Assembly (NCBI RefSeq): GCF_025869515.1
Contig: NZ_JAOZVR010000085.1
Location: 2,758 to 52,666, forward strand
DNA from: Ferrovibrio sp.
GTDB lineage: Bacteria > Pseudomonadota > Alphaproteobacteria > Ferrovibrionales > Ferrovibrionaceae
Direction: 5' to 3'
DNA length: 49,909 nt
The translations under genes were made by a program, and so were the position numbers. This document shows, one piece after another, positions 15,501 to 25,399 of the stretch (positions are counted from its first letter, which is position 1; each line of letters begins with the position of its first letter). Under the pieces are notes generated by a model. It had not been told where the DNA came from. It did no database searches and saw only the letters and a list, made by a program, of their open reading frames with translations.

Positions 15501-16542
15501 GAGCGCCGATCTGAAAGACCTGATCCGCCGGCGGGCGCTGGCAGAAGGATTCGATGCGGTCGGCTTCACAACAGTCGACCGCATCGGCCCCGAACTGGCC
15601 GCACGGCTGGATGAATTCATGGCGCTGCAGCGTCATGGCGAGATGCGCTGGCTGGAAGACAAGGCCGAACGGCGCCGCCATCCCAATGCACTGTGGCCTG
15701 AAGCGCGCGGCATCATCGCGCTGGGGCTGAATTACGGCCCCGAGCGCGATCCGCTCGATGTGCTGCTGGAAAAGGATCGCGCCGCGATCTCGGTTTATGC
15801 GCAGGGTCGCGACTATCATCTGGTGGTCAAGAAAAAACTGAAAAGCCTGGCCGGCTGGCTGCATCGCCACGCCGGCAACGAGGTGAAGGTGTTCGTCGAC
15901 ACCGCGCCGCTGATGGAAAAGCCGCTGTCAGCCGCCGCCGGCATCGGCTGGCAGGGCAAGCATACCAACCTGGTGTCGCGCGACTTCGGCTCCTGGCTGT
16001 TCCTCGGCCTGATCCTCACGACGGCAGACCTGGCACCGGACGATGCCGAAGTCGATCACTGCGGCAGTTGCAGCAATTGTCTCGATATCTGCCCGACCAA
16101 AGCGTTTCCGGCACCCTATCAGCTCGATGCGCGGCGCTGCATTTCCTATCTCACCATCGAATATGACGGCGTGATCGACGCGGAATTCGCCGCTGCCATG
16201 GGCAACCGCATCTATGGCTGCGACGATTGCCTGGCCGTCTGTCCGTGGAACAAGTTTGCGTCTGCCACGCGAGAAATGACATTGCAGAGTCGTCCGGCGC
16301 TGGATGCGCCGCTGCTGCTGGACCTGGCTGCACTGGACGATGCCGGATTCCGCGACCGCTTCGCGACGACCGCCGTGAAACGCATCGGCCGCGACCGTTT
16401 CGTGCGCAATGTCTGCATCGCCCTGGGCAACAGCGGCGATGCAGCCGCGCTGCCGATGCTGCAGCAGTTGTCGCAGGATACCGCCGCCGTGGTGCGGGCG
16501 CAGGCCGCGCAGGCGCTGAAGCGCCTGACTAGTCCTGTCTGA
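15484..16542 (+). CDS. queG: Epoxyqueuosine reductase QueG
   Basis: About 352 residues, catalysing the last step of queuosine tRNA modification: B12-dependent reduction of epoxyqueuosine to queuosine. Two 4Fe-4S ligand sets are visible, [12 protein letters not shown] and CDDCLAVCP, and a HEAT-like helical repeat closes the chain ([19 protein letters not shown]). The N-terminal cobalamin-binding part contains GFTTVD, RYHP-like [10 protein letters not shown] and YAQGRDYH. No ATG exists at the right place. The best start is TTG 15484, giving [13 protein letters not shown] and overlapping the ridA-like gene by 17 nt. Its 3' end overlaps the convergent TPR gene by 14 nt. Confidence 0.92.
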   Translation: MPRSVESADLKDLIRRRALAEGFDAVGFTTVDRIGPELAARLDEFMALQRHGEMRWLEDKAERRRHPNALWPEARGIIALGLNYGPERDPLDVLLEKDRAAISVYAQGRDYHLVVKKKLKSLAGWLHRHAGNEVKVFVDTAPLMEKPLSAAAGIGWQGKHTNLVSRDFGSWLFLGLILTTADLAPDDAEVDHCGSCSNCLDICPTKAFPAPYQLDARRCISYLTIEYDGVIDAEFAAAMGNRIYGCDDCLAVCPWNKFASATREMTLQSRPALDAPLLLDLAALDDAGFRDRFATTAVKRIGRDRFVRNVCIALGNSGDAAALPMLQQLSQDTAAVVRAQAAQALKRLTSPV

Positions 16543-17314
16543 CGTCCATCTGCTCGATATATTGCCCGGCGGAAATCGCCGCCGGTGTATCGGGAGCGAT
16601 CAACCGCACCTGGATCAGATCGGCGCGCGCGCCGCGCTTGTCGCCCTTGTTGAGCCGCAGGATGCCGCGTTCCAGCAGGGCCTCGGGCAGGCGCGGTTCG
16701 ATCGCCAGCGCGGTTTCGGCATCTTCTAGGGCGCCATTCATGTCGCCGGTCTGGCGCCGGGCGGCGGCGCGCAGCGCCAGCGCATCCGCGCGCGTCGGAT
16801 CGGCGCGCAGCGCCACGTCGAGGTCGCGCCGCGCCGCGGCGTAATCGTTCAGCGCCGCCGCAGCCAGCGCGCGGTCGATCAGCAGGTCCGGCGTGTCGGG
16901 CGCCGCCTTCAGCGCGATATCCAGCAGCTTTCTGGCCCGGTCCGGCTGTTCGGCCAGCAGCCAGGCATTGGCGGCCTGGTCAAGGATTGCCACCGTCAGA
17001 TGCGGCGCCTGCTTCTCGGCCAGCGGCAGCAGCTGTTCCAGCCGGTCGGCGGCATCGCCGTAATGCTTCAGTTCCACCAGCGCCAGCGCCGCGCAATGCT
17101 GCGCCGGCAGGCCGCCGCCGGTATTCTGCCACAGCTGGGCCTGGGCGAAGCCCTCTTCCGGATTCCTGCGCACCAGAGCCAGGCAATCCTGATAGGCCGC
17201 ATCCTGCAGTACACTGGAGCCCTGGACCGGCTGCTGCGCCATCGCGCCAGAGGACAGCAGGAGTACGGCACTGGCGAACAGCGTCGGACGCATTATCTTG
17301 AAGGCAGGGATCAT
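16529..17314 (-). CDS. Exported TPR-repeat protein
   Basis: About 261 residues: a signal peptide ([16 protein letters not shown]) followed by tetratricopeptide repeats throughout, for example [40 protein letters not shown] and [20 protein letters not shown]. Such proteins act as periplasmic scaffolds; the partner is unknown. The start is ATG 17314 or ATG 17293; both keep the signal peptide. The gene converges on queG with a 14-nt overlap and diverges from a second RidA-like gene. Confidence 0.8.
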   Translation of the reverse strand: MIPAFKIMRPTLFASAVLLLSSGAMAQQPVQGSSVLQDAAYQDCLALVRRNPEEGFAQAQLWQNTGGGLPAQHCAALALVELKHYGDAADRLEQLLPLAEKQAPHLTVAILDQAANAWLLAEQPDRARKLLDIALKAAPDTPDLLIDRALAAAALNDYAAARRDLDVALRADPTRADALALRAAARRQTGDMNGALEDAETALAIEPRLPEALLERGILRLNKGDKRGARADLIQVRLIAPDTPAAISAGQYIEQMDVRQD

Positions 17315-17374
17315 GGCGCGGCAGAGTGGCGAGGCGCTGTGGCAAAAGCAAGGCATGCGGCCCGAAGGAACGGA

Positions 17375-17785
17375 ATGACCGATACCAGACGCCACGATCC
17401 GACTACGGTATGGACCGTCCCGGACGCGTTCCGCAGAATATACAGCCATGCTGTCGAAATCCCGGCCGACACCCGGCTGCTTCTGGTTTCGGGGCAGATC
17501 GGCATCGCGCCCGATGGCACGTTGCGGTCCGGCTTCGCGGACCAGTGCGCGCAGGCCATCGCCAATGTCGAGGCGCTGCTGGCGGAGGCAGGACTGCATG
17601 TCACCGATATCGTGAAAGCGACATACTACCTGACCCGCGCAACGGACCTGCCGCTTCTGACCGCATTGCGCGAGCAGCGCTGGAGCAGTTCGACCCCGCC
17701 GGCCGTGACCACGCTTGTGGTCGCGGCGCTGGCACGGCCAGAGCTTTTGGTGGAGATCGAAGTCATGGCGGCGGCCCAGCGATGA
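17375..17785 (+). CDS. RidA-family protein (second type)
   Basis: A 136-residue RidA-superfamily protein, distinct from the one at 15150. Core elements are LLLVSGQIGIAPDGTL, QCAQAIANVEALLAEAGLH, TDIVKATYYLTRATDL and SSTPPAVTTLVVAALARPELLVEIEV. The Arg typical of deaminase-active RidA (before the TxV strand) is replaced by Pro-Ala here, so imine hydrolysis is uncertain. GAAGGAACGG gives a good ribosome site. It overlaps the next gene by 4 nt (ATGA). Confidence 0.87.
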   Translation: MTDTRRHDPTTVWTVPDAFRRIYSHAVEIPADTRLLLVSGQIGIAPDGTLRSGFADQCAQAIANVEALLAEAGLHVTDIVKATYYLTRATDLPLLTALREQRWSSSTPPAVTTLVVAALARPELLVEIEVMAAAQR

Positions 17786-18654
17786 CCGGCACGCTGTTCT
17801 GCTTCGGACTGGGTTTCAGCGCCAGGGTGCTGGCGGCGCGGCTGCATGCGCAGGGCTGGGGGGTGATCGGCACCAGCCGCAGCCTGGAGAAAGCCGCCGA
17901 CCTGGCCGCGCAGGGCTATGACAGCCATGTGTTCGACGGCACCGCATCGCTCAGCGATTCTTCCGTGCTGGCACCGGCGACGCATATGCTGATCTCGGTG
18001 CCGGCCGATGACGAGGCCGATGCCGTATTGCGCTGGCATGGCGCGCATATTGCGAAACTGCCCAACCTGAAATGGCTCGGCTATCTCTCCACCACCGGCG
18101 TCTATGGCGACCGTAATGGCGACTGGGTCGACGAGACCACGCCGATCGCGCCCAACCAGGCGCGCAGCAAGCGTCGCGCCGAAGCCGAAGCGGCGTGGCT
18201 GAAACTGTGCCGCGATCACGCCGTGCCGGTGCATGTGTTCCGCCTGGCCGGCATTTACGGTCCCGGCCGCAACCAGCTGGAAGGCGTGAAGCGCGGCACG
18301 GCGCATCGCATCATCAAACCGGGCCAGGTGTTCTGCCGCATCCATGTCGAGGATATTGCCAGCGTGCTGGAAGCCTCGATGGCGCGGCCCGATGTGGGCG
18401 TGGTCTACAATGTCGCCGATGACGAACCGGCGCCGCCGCAGGATGTGGTGACCTATGCCGCGCAGCTGCTGAACCTGCCGGTGCCGCCGGAGATTCCTTT
18501 CGACCAGGCGCAGCTGTCGCCGATGGCGGCGAGCTTCTACGGCGACAACCGCCGGGTGCGCAACGACCGGATCAAGCGCGAGCTTGGCGTGACCCTGAAA
18601 TATCCGACCTATCGCGAAGGGCTGAAGGCGCTGCTGCCGACGGTCAGCGGCTGA
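17782..18654 (+). CDS. NAD(P)-binding epimerase-like protein (YeeZ type)
   Basis: A 290-residue extended-SDR protein. The N-terminal Rossmann motif is the short FGLGFSARVLA, and a Thr-Gly-Val-Tyr active-site segment (LSTTGVYGDRNGDWVDE) is followed by a Ser-Lys pair (RSKRRAEAE) and the conserved FRLAGIYGPGRN. This resembles E. coli YeeZ and related ActC-type epimerase homologues of unknown substrate. It is translationally coupled to the RidA-like gene upstream. Its 3' end overlaps the convergent hydrolase gene by 11 nt. Confidence 0.87.
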   Translation: MTGTLFCFGLGFSARVLAARLHAQGWGVIGTSRSLEKAADLAAQGYDSHVFDGTASLSDSSVLAPATHMLISVPADDEADAVLRWHGAHIAKLPNLKWLGYLSTTGVYGDRNGDWVDETTPIAPNQARSKRRAEAEAAWLKLCRDHAVPVHVFRLAGIYGPGRNQLEGVKRGTAHRIIKPGQVFCRIHVEDIASVLEASMARPDVGVVYNVADDEPAPPQDVVTYAAQLLNLPVPPEIPFDQAQLSPMAASFYGDNRRVRNDRIKRELGVTLKYPTYREGLKALLPTVSG

Positions 18655-19417
18655 GGCTCAGCACTGTCTCGACCAGCAGGTCGAGGTCCTGCGGTCGCGA
18701 CAGCCGGTGGTCGCCGTCGCGGAGCAGCGTCAGTCGCGTGTCGCCGCCCTGGAAGGCTGCGGCGGTCTTCACGGCGTGCATGTAAGGCACATCGGGATCT
18801 TCCATCCCCTGCAGGATGCGCACCGGCCGGTCATAGACGATGCCGGGCTTGAGGATCATGTGATCGCGACCCTCGGTGATCAGCTTCAGCGTATATTCAT
18901 AGGGCTGGTCGGAATATTGCGACGGCTCGCGCAACACGCCGTCGCGCAGCAGCACGGCGCGCTGCTGCTCGGTCATGCCGGCCCACATCAGATCCTCGGT
19001 GAAATCCAGCGCGGGCGCGATCAGCACCAGCCCGGCGGTGCGGCCGGGCATGGCGAGCGCGGCCAGCGTGGCGAGCCAGCCGCCCATGCTGGAGCCCACG
19101 ATGATCTGCGGGGCATTGCCGCAGACGTCGCGCAGGATCGCCAGGGTGTCTTCCTTCCAGCGGCCGATGGTGCCGTCGAGGAAATCGCCATCCGACTGGC
19201 CATGGCCGAAATAGTCGAAGCGCACGAAGCCCAGGTCCTGCTGCCGCGCCGCCGTTTCCAGCGCGATGGCCTTGGTGCCGGTCATGTCGGAGCGGAAGCC
19301 GCCGCAGAACAGGATACCGGGCCGGCTTGCCATGCCCTGGCCGGCGGCCTTGGCCGGGGTGGCGCGATAGGCGAGGCGGGTGCCGTCGGGACGGTTCAGG
19401 AACTGGGTTTCGTTCAT
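18644..19417 (-). CDS. Alpha/beta hydrolase (ABHD10-like)
   Basis: A 257-residue serine hydrolase. The nucleophile elbow is GSSMGG, the acid probably lies in GMEDPDVP and the base is the His in DGDHRLSRP. The pattern FRFDYFGHGQSDG (here FVRFDYFGHGQSDG) with GFRSDMTGTKA near the N-terminus matches the group related to mitochondrial ABHD10, a thioesterase/esterase with deacylating activity. No signal peptide, so cytoplasmic. It lies 5 bp after the zincin/Sel1 gene on the same strand, so the two form an operon. Confidence 0.87.
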   Translation of the reverse strand: MNETQFLNRPDGTRLAYRATPAKAAGQGMASRPGILFCGGFRSDMTGTKAIALETAARQQDLGFVRFDYFGHGQSDGDFLDGTIGRWKEDTLAILRDVCGNAPQIIVGSSMGGWLATLAALAMPGRTAGLVLIAPALDFTEDLMWAGMTEQQRAVLLRDGVLREPSQYSDQPYEYTLKLITEGRDHMILKPGIVYDRPVRILQGMEDPDVPYMHAVKTAAAFQGGDTRLTLLRDGDHRLSRPQDLDLLVETVLSLSR

Positions 19418-19422
19418 CCGCC

Positions 19423-20697
19423 TTATCTAGCGGCTTCCGGCACCGGTTTCCATGCCGCCACACGGCGCATGGCCTCCTGCTGCTGCTCCGGCGGCAGGGT
19501 TTTTGCCAGAATCTGCCGGCTGCGCTCGGCCATGGCGACATTGCCGTGTGCCGCCAGGGTGAACCAGACCAGGGCGGCCGTCCGGTCCACCGGCACGCCG
19601 ATGCCGTCGCGCAGCGCCACGGCGTAATTGTTCTGCGAGACGGCGTGGCCCAGTTCGGCATTGCGGCGATACAGCGCAGCCGAGCGGGCCGGATCGCGCG
19701 GCACGTAGCGGCCGCTGCCGAGCGCATGGGCCAGATCGAAACGCGCGATGACATCCCGGGTGGTGGCGGCGCGGTCGATCAGCGCCTGCACGCGCCCGGG
19801 ATTCTTCGCCATGCCATACCCCTGCCACGCCGCCTCGGCGAGATACATCATCGCCCGCACATTGCCGTTTGCGGCGGCCTTCTCCAGATCGGCGATGGCA
19901 TCACGCAGAACCGGGGCCGGATCGGTTTTCGGCGGCGCGCGCGGATTGAGCGCGCGACGGTTCGCCTCGATCAGCCCGTCGACCGTCACCAGCGCGGCCA
20001 GCCGCGACATCGCCGGCGTGATCCGCGCATCATACAGGCTGCGCAGCATCACCAGATCGGCTTCGGTGAGATCGGAAACATCGGTGCGATAGCTCAATAC
20101 CGACTGCAGATGATGCGGATGGTTCAGCAGGCCGAAGCCATGCAGGATTTCATGGCGGACGCAACGCTCCAGATCGGGTGCCGCAAGATTGATCTGCAGG
20201 GATGCCCACTGCATATGGCCGAGGGTGTTGAAATTGTAAGTCAGGTAGCAGACCGCCTTGCGGTCGCCGAGATCGAAATTGGCGACATTGCGGAAGGCGA
20301 TGGTGTAGTTGGCTTCGCTGGGCGCGCCGGCCGCGCGCACCGCGATGCCGGCCAGCGCGGCCTGCTGCTTCAGCGTGGCGATGGCAAGGGTGATGGCTTC
20401 AGGTCGCGCGCGCAGGCCTTCGATTTTGTAGACGATCGGCTTTTGCCATTTGATGATCATGCCGACCGGATCGTAGCTGCCGCCATAGGCGACATCGTCG
20501 CGGCTGGCCGACAGCGCGCTGGCATCGAAGCCGCGCAGGATATCCTCATGGGACGGCGTTCCGGACGGGGTCTGGACCAGCGCAGAGGCGGTGCCGATCC
20601 CGGCGCCCAGCCACAGGGCCGCGACCAATACGGTCGCCGATACGGCTCGCCGGATCGGGCTTTTTGCAGGCTGCCTCACCGTATTCTCTGCCTCCAT
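19423..20697 (-). CDS. Exported DUF2927-like predicted zincin with Sel1 repeats
   Basis: A 424-residue protein starting at ATG 20697 with GGAAGGGC upstream. Residues ~18-40 form a signal peptide or anchor. Residues ~50-240 look like DUF2927, with a zincin-type motif HEILHGFGLLNH (His182, Glu183, His186, Gly189). Asn192 sits where metzincins have the third His, and His193 follows directly. The C-terminal half (~270-400) contains Sel1-like repeats (AAANGNVRAMMYLAEAAWQGYGMAKNPG; ALYRRNAELGHAVSQNNYAVALRDGIGVPVD). A secreted or periplasmic metallopeptidase with a protein-binding tail is inferred. Operon partner: the ABHD10-like hydrolase. Confidence 0.82.
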   Translation of the reverse strand: MEAENTVRQPAKSPIRRAVSATVLVAALWLGAGIGTASALVQTPSGTPSHEDILRGFDASALSASRDDVAYGGSYDPVGMIIKWQKPIVYKIEGLRARPEAITLAIATLKQQAALAGIAVRAAGAPSEANYTIAFRNVANFDLGDRKAVCYLTYNFNTLGHMQWASLQINLAAPDLERCVRHEILHGFGLLNHPHHLQSVLSYRTDVSDLTEADLVMLRSLYDARITPAMSRLAALVTVDGLIEANRRALNPRAPPKTDPAPVLRDAIADLEKAAANGNVRAMMYLAEAAWQGYGMAKNPGRVQALIDRAATTRDVIARFDLAHALGSGRYVPRDPARSAALYRRNAELGHAVSQNNYAVALRDGIGVPVDRTAALVWFTLAAHGNVAMAERSRQILAKTLPPEQQQEAMRRVAAWKPVPEAAR

Positions 20698-20782
20698 GCC
20701 CTTCCGGCCTTGCCAGCCGCCCGGCTTTGCGCTACCCGGCAGGCGGCCTATACTGCCCCGCTCCCCGCCATTCAGCGCCCTG

Positions 20783-21979
20783 ATGTCAGACACTCCGATT
20801 TCTACTGCAGACCTGCCCAGTTCGGGAAGACCGCCGGCCGTGATGCAGGTTCTGCCAGCCCTGGTGACCGGCGGTGTCGAACGCGGCACGGTGGATACCG
20901 CCAAGGCGCTGGCCAAGGCCGGATGGGTTTCCTATGTCGTCTCCGCCGGCGGCCCGATGGTGCGTGAGCTGGAGCGCGCCGGCGCCAGGCACATCACCCT
21001 GCCGATGGCCAGCAAGAATCCTTTCGTCATGCGGCGCAACACCGCGCGGCTGGAAGAACTGATCCGCAGCCTGCCGGTCGATCTGGTGCATGTGCGCTCG
21101 CGGGCGCCGGCCTGGTCGGTGCGGGCGGCGGCGCAGCGCTGCGGCGTGCCGCTGGTCACCACTTTCCACAATGCCTACAAGTCGCACAGCTGGTTCAAGA
21201 AGCTGTGGGCCAGCCCGATGGCCAAGGGCGATATCGTGGTGGCGATTTCCGATTTCGTCGCCGATTACGCCAACAAGGCCTTCGGCGTGGCCCGCGCCCG
21301 CCTGGTCACCATCCCGCGCGGCACCGATCTGGCCAAATTCGATCCGACCCGCATCTATCCAGAGCGCATGTCGAACCTGCAGCAGCAGTGGCGCCTGACC
21401 GACGGTCGCCCGGTGATCCTGCTGCCGGGCCGGCTGACGCGCTGGAAGGGCCATACCGTGCTGCTGCGCGCCTTGAAGATCCTCGCCGACCGCCATGGCG
21501 AGCAGGATTTCACTGCCGTGCTGCTCGGCTCCACCCAGGGTCGCGAAGGCTATCGCGCCGATCTGGAAAGCCTGATCGTGCAGCTCGGGCTGGACCGCAG
21601 CGTGCGCATGCCCGGCGACGGCAAGGACATGCCGGCCGCCTATATGCTGGCCGATGTCGTGGTTTCAGCCTCCACTTTCCCCGAAGGTTTCGGCCGCGTC
21701 GCCGTCGAGGCGCAGGCGATGGGCAAGCCGGTGATCGCCAGCGATCATGGCGGTTCGCGCGAAACCGTGCTGCCGGGCGAAACCGGCTGGCTGGTGCCGC
21801 CGGGCGATGCCGAGGCGCTGGCGGATGCGCTGGACACGGCGCTGAAACTGACGCCCGGGCGCCGCATGCAGATCGCCGAACGGGCGCGCCGCCATGTGAT
21901 GGAGCATTTCACCGTGGATGCGATGTGCGAGGCCTATATCAAGGTCTATACGCGTCTGCTGTTTCCCGATCACAGCTGA
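20783..21979 (+). CDS. Family-4 glycosyltransferase
   Basis: A 398-residue GT-B glycosyltransferase of GT4. The N-terminal domain has VLPALVTGGVERGTVD and DLVHVRSRAPAWS. The donor-binding domain has the typical LLPGRLTRWKGH and the E-x7-E motif in FPEGFGRVAVEAQAMGKPVIAS. GT4 enzymes transfer sugars from nucleotide donors to lipopolysaccharide core, exopolysaccharide or lipids; the acceptor is unknown. I chose ATG 20783 (MSDTPISTADL); the longer upstream frame overlaps the divergent zincin gene. No other polysaccharide genes are nearby. Confidence 0.9.
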   Translation: MSDTPISTADLPSSGRPPAVMQVLPALVTGGVERGTVDTAKALAKAGWVSYVVSAGGPMVRELERAGARHITLPMASKNPFVMRRNTARLEELIRSLPVDLVHVRSRAPAWSVRAAAQRCGVPLVTTFHNAYKSHSWFKKLWASPMAKGDIVVAISDFVADYANKAFGVARARLVTIPRGTDLAKFDPTRIYPERMSNLQQQWRLTDGRPVILLPGRLTRWKGHTVLLRALKILADRHGEQDFTAVLLGSTQGREGYRADLESLIVQLGLDRSVRMPGDGKDMPAAYMLADVVVSASTFPEGFGRVAVEAQAMGKPVIASDHGGSRETVLPGETGWLVPPGDAEALADALDTALKLTPGRRMQIAERARRHVMEHFTVDAMCEAYIKVYTRLLFPDHS

Positions 21980-22010
21980 AAAGCAAATGGCCGGGAAGAA
22001 TCCCGGCCAT
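21979..22010. terminator. Bidirectional intrinsic terminator
   Basis: Perfect 10-bp stem ATGGCCGGGA / TCCCGGCCAT with loop AGAA between the convergent glycosyltransferase and binding-protein genes. On the minus strand it is followed by TTTGCTTTT, making it a good terminator for the binding-protein gene. Confidence 0.82.
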
Positions 22011-22033
22011 CGCGTCGTGCGGATTGATTCTCG

Positions 22034-23065
22034 TCAGCGCAGCGGGATGGCGTACATCAGGCCGCCCCGGGTCCACAGATCGTTCAGGCCGCGCTCCAGC
22101 TTCACCGGGCTGCCTTTGCCCAGGTTGCGCTCGAAGCTCTCGCCGTAATTGCCGATCTGCTTGATCGCCCAGTAGGCCCATTTCTCGTCGAGGCCGAGCG
22201 CCTTGCCATAGCCCGGCGTGACACCGAGAAAGCGCTTGATCACCGGGTCCTCGCTTTTCAGCATCTCGTCCACGTTGGTCTGCGTGATGCCGAGCTCCTC
22301 GGCTTCCTTCAGGGCCAGCAGCACCCATTTCACCACCTGGTACCACTGGTCGTCGCCCTGGCGGACCAGCGGCCCCAGCGGTTCCTTGGAGATGCGCTCG
22401 GGCAGGATGACGTAGTCGTCCGGCGGATTGAGCGCGGTGACGCGGATGGCGGCGAGCTGCGAGGCGTCGGTGGTGTAGACGTCGCAGCGACCGGAGGAGA
22501 AGGCCGCAATGTTTTCATCCACCTTCTCGATCACCACCGCCTTGAAGGTCATGTTCGACTTGCGGAAGTAATCCGACAGGTTCAGTTCCGTCGTCGTGCC
22601 CGGCTGTACGCAGACGGTCGAGCCGTTCAGCTCCTTGGCCGATTTCACGCCCAGCTTCTTGTTCACGATGAAGCCCTGGCCGTCATAGAAGTTGACGCCG
22701 GCCTCGCGCAGCCCGAGCGAGGCATCGCGCAGCAAAGTTTGCGTCACGTTGCGGGTCAGCACGTCGATCTCGCCCGACTGCAGGGCGACGAAACGCTGCT
22801 GCGCGGTCAGCGCGGTATATTTGATCTTGCTGGAATCGCCAAAGACGGCGGCGGCCACGGCGCGGCACATATCCACGTCGATGCCGGTCCACAGGCCCTG
22901 GCTGTTCGGGGCGGAGAAACCGGCGACGCTGCCGTTGACGCCGCATTGCACGAAGCCCTTGGCCTTGACGGCATCGAAGGTGGCGCCGGCGAGCGTCGGC
23001 GCGGCCAGCCCGGCCAGGGTCAGACCGCCAACGGCAAGTCCGGCAAGAATGGTTCGGATACGCAT
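22034..23065 (-). CDS. General L-amino-acid ABC transporter binding protein (AapJ/BztA-like)
   Basis: A 343-residue periplasmic binding protein with a signal peptide ending near PTLA-GA. The sequence FVQCGVNGSVAGFSAPNSQG, then DVDMCRAVAAAVFGD, RFVALQSGEIDVLTRN and the C-terminus RGGLMYAIPLR are characteristic of AapJ/BztA, the polar amino-acid receptor of the alphaproteobacterial aap/bzt system. The ribosome site is GGGGGCTTT. Normally aapQMP permease and ATPase genes follow; here the gene ends at a terminator, so it is an orphan component in this window. Confidence 0.92.
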   Translation of the reverse strand: MRIRTILAGLAVGGLTLAGLAAPTLAGATFDAVKAKGFVQCGVNGSVAGFSAPNSQGLWTGIDVDMCRAVAAAVFGDSSKIKYTALTAQQRFVALQSGEIDVLTRNVTQTLLRDASLGLREAGVNFYDGQGFIVNKKLGVKSAKELNGSTVCVQPGTTTELNLSDYFRKSNMTFKAVVIEKVDENIAAFSSGRCDVYTTDASQLAAIRVTALNPPDDYVILPERISKEPLGPLVRQGDDQWYQVVKWVLLALKEAEELGITQTNVDEMLKSEDPVIKRFLGVTPGYGKALGLDEKWAYWAIKQIGNYGESFERNLGKGSPVKLERGLNDLWTRGGLMYAIPLR

Positions 23066-23275
23066 GGATAAAGCCCCCTGTTGAGCGACGCCCTGTGACG
23101 ACGGTTGACCCGTCCGGTTATGCGAAGCGCATGCCAGCATATTCCGGGCCGTTCCCCCAGCAGATTCGGTGCCTCCGGGGCGGTATCGGACCGACCTGCT
23201 GCCGAAAGCGGCAGGCGCCGTGGCGCCCTGCCCTGAATCGGGCCGGGGAGGCGGCCGGAATGGCCCGGGGCCGGC

Positions 23276-23303
23276 TTGACAGGGGGGTTTGGGCGGCTAG
23301 GCT
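23276..23303 (+). promoter_or_regulatory. Sigma-70-type promoter of thrS
   Basis: TTGACA at 23276-23281, 16-bp spacer, TAGGCT at 23298-23303. The start point would be near 23310, leaving a leader of only about 20 nt before the thrS ATG. There is thus no space for an E. coli-type tRNA-mimic operator in the leader. Confidence 0.7.
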
Positions 23304-23329
23304 GCGCCCCCTTGGAGGTCCCCCAAATC

Positions 23330-25315
23330 ATGTCCAACGCCCCTGTTTCTTCTGCCGAAATCCGCGTCACCCTGCCCGATGGCAGCGTGCGAACTTACGC
23401 GGCCGGCAGCACCGGGGCGGATGTGGCCGCCAGCATCGGTGCCGGCCTGGCCAAGGCGGCGCTCGCCATCCGTCTGGACGGGGTGCTGAAGGACCTCAAG
23501 ACGCCGATCCGGAGCGACGCGAAGCTTGAGATCGTCACCCTGAAGGACAGGAACGAGGCCGAGCTGCTCGAACTGATCCGCCATGACGGCGCCCATGTGA
23601 TGGCACAGGCGGTGCAGGAGCTGTTCCCCGGCACCCAGATCACCTTCGGGCCGGCCACCGAGGACGGCTTCTATTACGACTTCGTACGCGACGAGCCCTT
23701 CACGCCGGACGATTTCGGCAGGATCGAGCAGCGCATGGCCGAGATCGTCAAGCGCGACCTGCCGATCGAGCGCGAGGAATGGGCGCCGGAAAAGGCGGTC
23801 GCGTATTTCAAGTCGATCGGCGAGACCTACAAGGCCGAATGGGTGGCCGAAATCGCCAAGCGCGGCGAGGCGATCTCGATCTATCGCCAGGGCGACAGCT
23901 GGCTCGACCTCTGCATGGGCCCGCATCTGCCTTCGACCGGCAAGCTGCCGCCGGTGTTCAAGGTGATGAAGGTGTCGGGCGCCTACTGGCGCGGCGATGC
24001 CAAGAACCGCCAGCTGCAGCGCGTCTATGCCACCGCCTGGCGTGACCAGAAGGAACTCGACGCCTATCTGAAGCGCCTGGAAGAAGCCGAGAAGCGCGAC
24101 CATCGCCGGCTCGGCAAGGACATGGGCCTGTTCCACCAGCAGGAAGAAGCCGCCGGCATGGTGTTCTGGCATCCCAGGGGCTGGACGCTGTACCGGACGC
24201 TCGAACGCTACATGCGCCAGCGCCTGGAAAAGGCCAAGTACCTGGAAGTGAAGACGCCGCAGCTGGTCGACCGCAAGCTGTGGGAAGCCTCGGGCCACTG
24301 GGAGAAATTCCGCGAGAACATGTATATCGCGGAAAACGAAGAGGGCCTGCGCGAGTATGCGGCCGATCCGGATGCGCGCATCTTCGCGCTGAAACCGATG
24401 AACTGCCCCTGCCATGTGCAGATCTTCAACCAGGGCCTCAAGAGCTATCGCGACCTGCCGCTGCGCATGGCCGAGTTCGGCTCCTGCCACCGCTTCGAGC
24501 CGGGCGGCGCGCTGCACGGCATCATGCGGGTGCGCAACTTCACCCAGGACGATGCGCATATCTTCTGCACCGAAGACCAGATCATCTCGGAGAGCAAAAG
24601 CTTCTGCGACCTGCTCAAGAGCATCTACACTGATATGGGCTTCACCGATATCCGGGTGAAATTCTCCGACCGTCCGGCCAAGCGCGCCGGCACCGACGAG
24701 ACCTGGGACAAGGCGGAAGGTGCGCTGAAACAGGCCTGCGAAGCCTCCGGCCTGGACTACACGCTCAATCCCGGCGAAGGCGCCTTCTATGGTCCGAAGC
24801 TGGAATTCGTGCTGCGCGACACCATCGGCCGCGACTGGCAGTGCGGCACGCTGCAGGTCGATTTCGTGCTGCCGGAACGCCTGGATGCCGATTATGTCGG
24901 TGCCGATGGCGCGCGCCATCGCCCGGTCATGCTGCATCGGGCGATTCTCGGCAGCTTCGAGCGCTTCATCGGCATTCTGCTGGAGCATTATGCCGGCCGG
25001 CTGCCGTTATGGATGGCGCCGCTGCAGGCCGTGGTCGCGCCGATCGTGTCGGACTGCGATGCCTATGCTCAGCAGATCGCCGACCAGCTGGATGCCGCCG
25101 GCCTGCGCGTCGATACCGACCTGCGCAACGAGAAGATCAATTACAAGATCCGCGAACTCAGCCTCGCCAAGGTGCCGGTCATTCTGGTGGTCGGTAAAAA
25201 GGAGGCGGAACAGGGTACCGTCACCGTACGCCGGCTCGGCTCGGAACAGCAGGAAACCATTGCGTTGGCCGACGCGATTGCTAGATTGTCGGCCGAGGCC
25301 CGGATGCCCGGTTGA
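23330..25315 (+). CDS. thrS: Threonine-tRNA ligase
   Basis: A 661-residue class II synthetase that charges tRNA-Thr. Domain order: TGS (residues ~5-70), the editing domain with HDGAHVMAQ and DLCMGPH, the catalytic core with zinc ligand Cys in [10 protein letters not shown] and motif 2 in [16 protein letters not shown], motif 3 in [14 protein letters not shown], then the HGTP anticodon-binding domain ([12 protein letters not shown]). Length is typical. ATG 23330 has GGAGGT upstream; the longer frame starting at 23276 overlaps the promoter. infC follows, the common thrS-infC arrangement. Confidence 0.97.
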   Translation: MSNAPVSSAEIRVTLPDGSVRTYAAGSTGADVAASIGAGLAKAALAIRLDGVLKDLKTPIRSDAKLEIVTLKDRNEAELLELIRHDGAHVMAQAVQELFPGTQITFGPATEDGFYYDFVRDEPFTPDDFGRIEQRMAEIVKRDLPIEREEWAPEKAVAYFKSIGETYKAEWVAEIAKRGEAISIYRQGDSWLDLCMGPHLPSTGKLPPVFKVMKVSGAYWRGDAKNRQLQRVYATAWRDQKELDAYLKRLEEAEKRDHRRLGKDMGLFHQQEEAAGMVFWHPRGWTLYRTLERYMRQRLEKAKYLEVKTPQLVDRKLWEASGHWEKFRENMYIAENEEGLREYAADPDARIFALKPMNCPCHVQIFNQGLKSYRDLPLRMAEFGSCHRFEPGGALHGIMRVRNFTQDDAHIFCTEDQIISESKSFCDLLKSIYTDMGFTDIRVKFSDRPAKRAGTDETWDKAEGALKQACEASGLDYTLNPGEGAFYGPKLEFVLRDTIGRDWQCGTLQVDFVLPERLDADYVGADGARHRPVMLHRAILGSFERFIGILLEHYAGRLPLWMAPLQAVVAPIVSDCDAYAQQIADQLDAAGLRVDTDLRNEKINYKIRELSLAKVPVILVVGKKEAEQGTVTVRRLGSEQQETIALADAIARLSAEARMPG

Positions 25316-25399
25316 GCCCCAGGACACAGTCCCGAGGTTGATTCCTGCACCACCCGCCTTAACTAATTGATTTTGTTGCAACTACTTTAGGAGCGCGTC

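Noticed and set aside
23196..23226. Small hairpins (TGCCG-AAAG-CGGCA, GGCGCC-GT-GGCGCC) as a thrS leader control element
   Set aside because: They lie upstream of the predicted thrS promoter, so they would not be in the mRNA.
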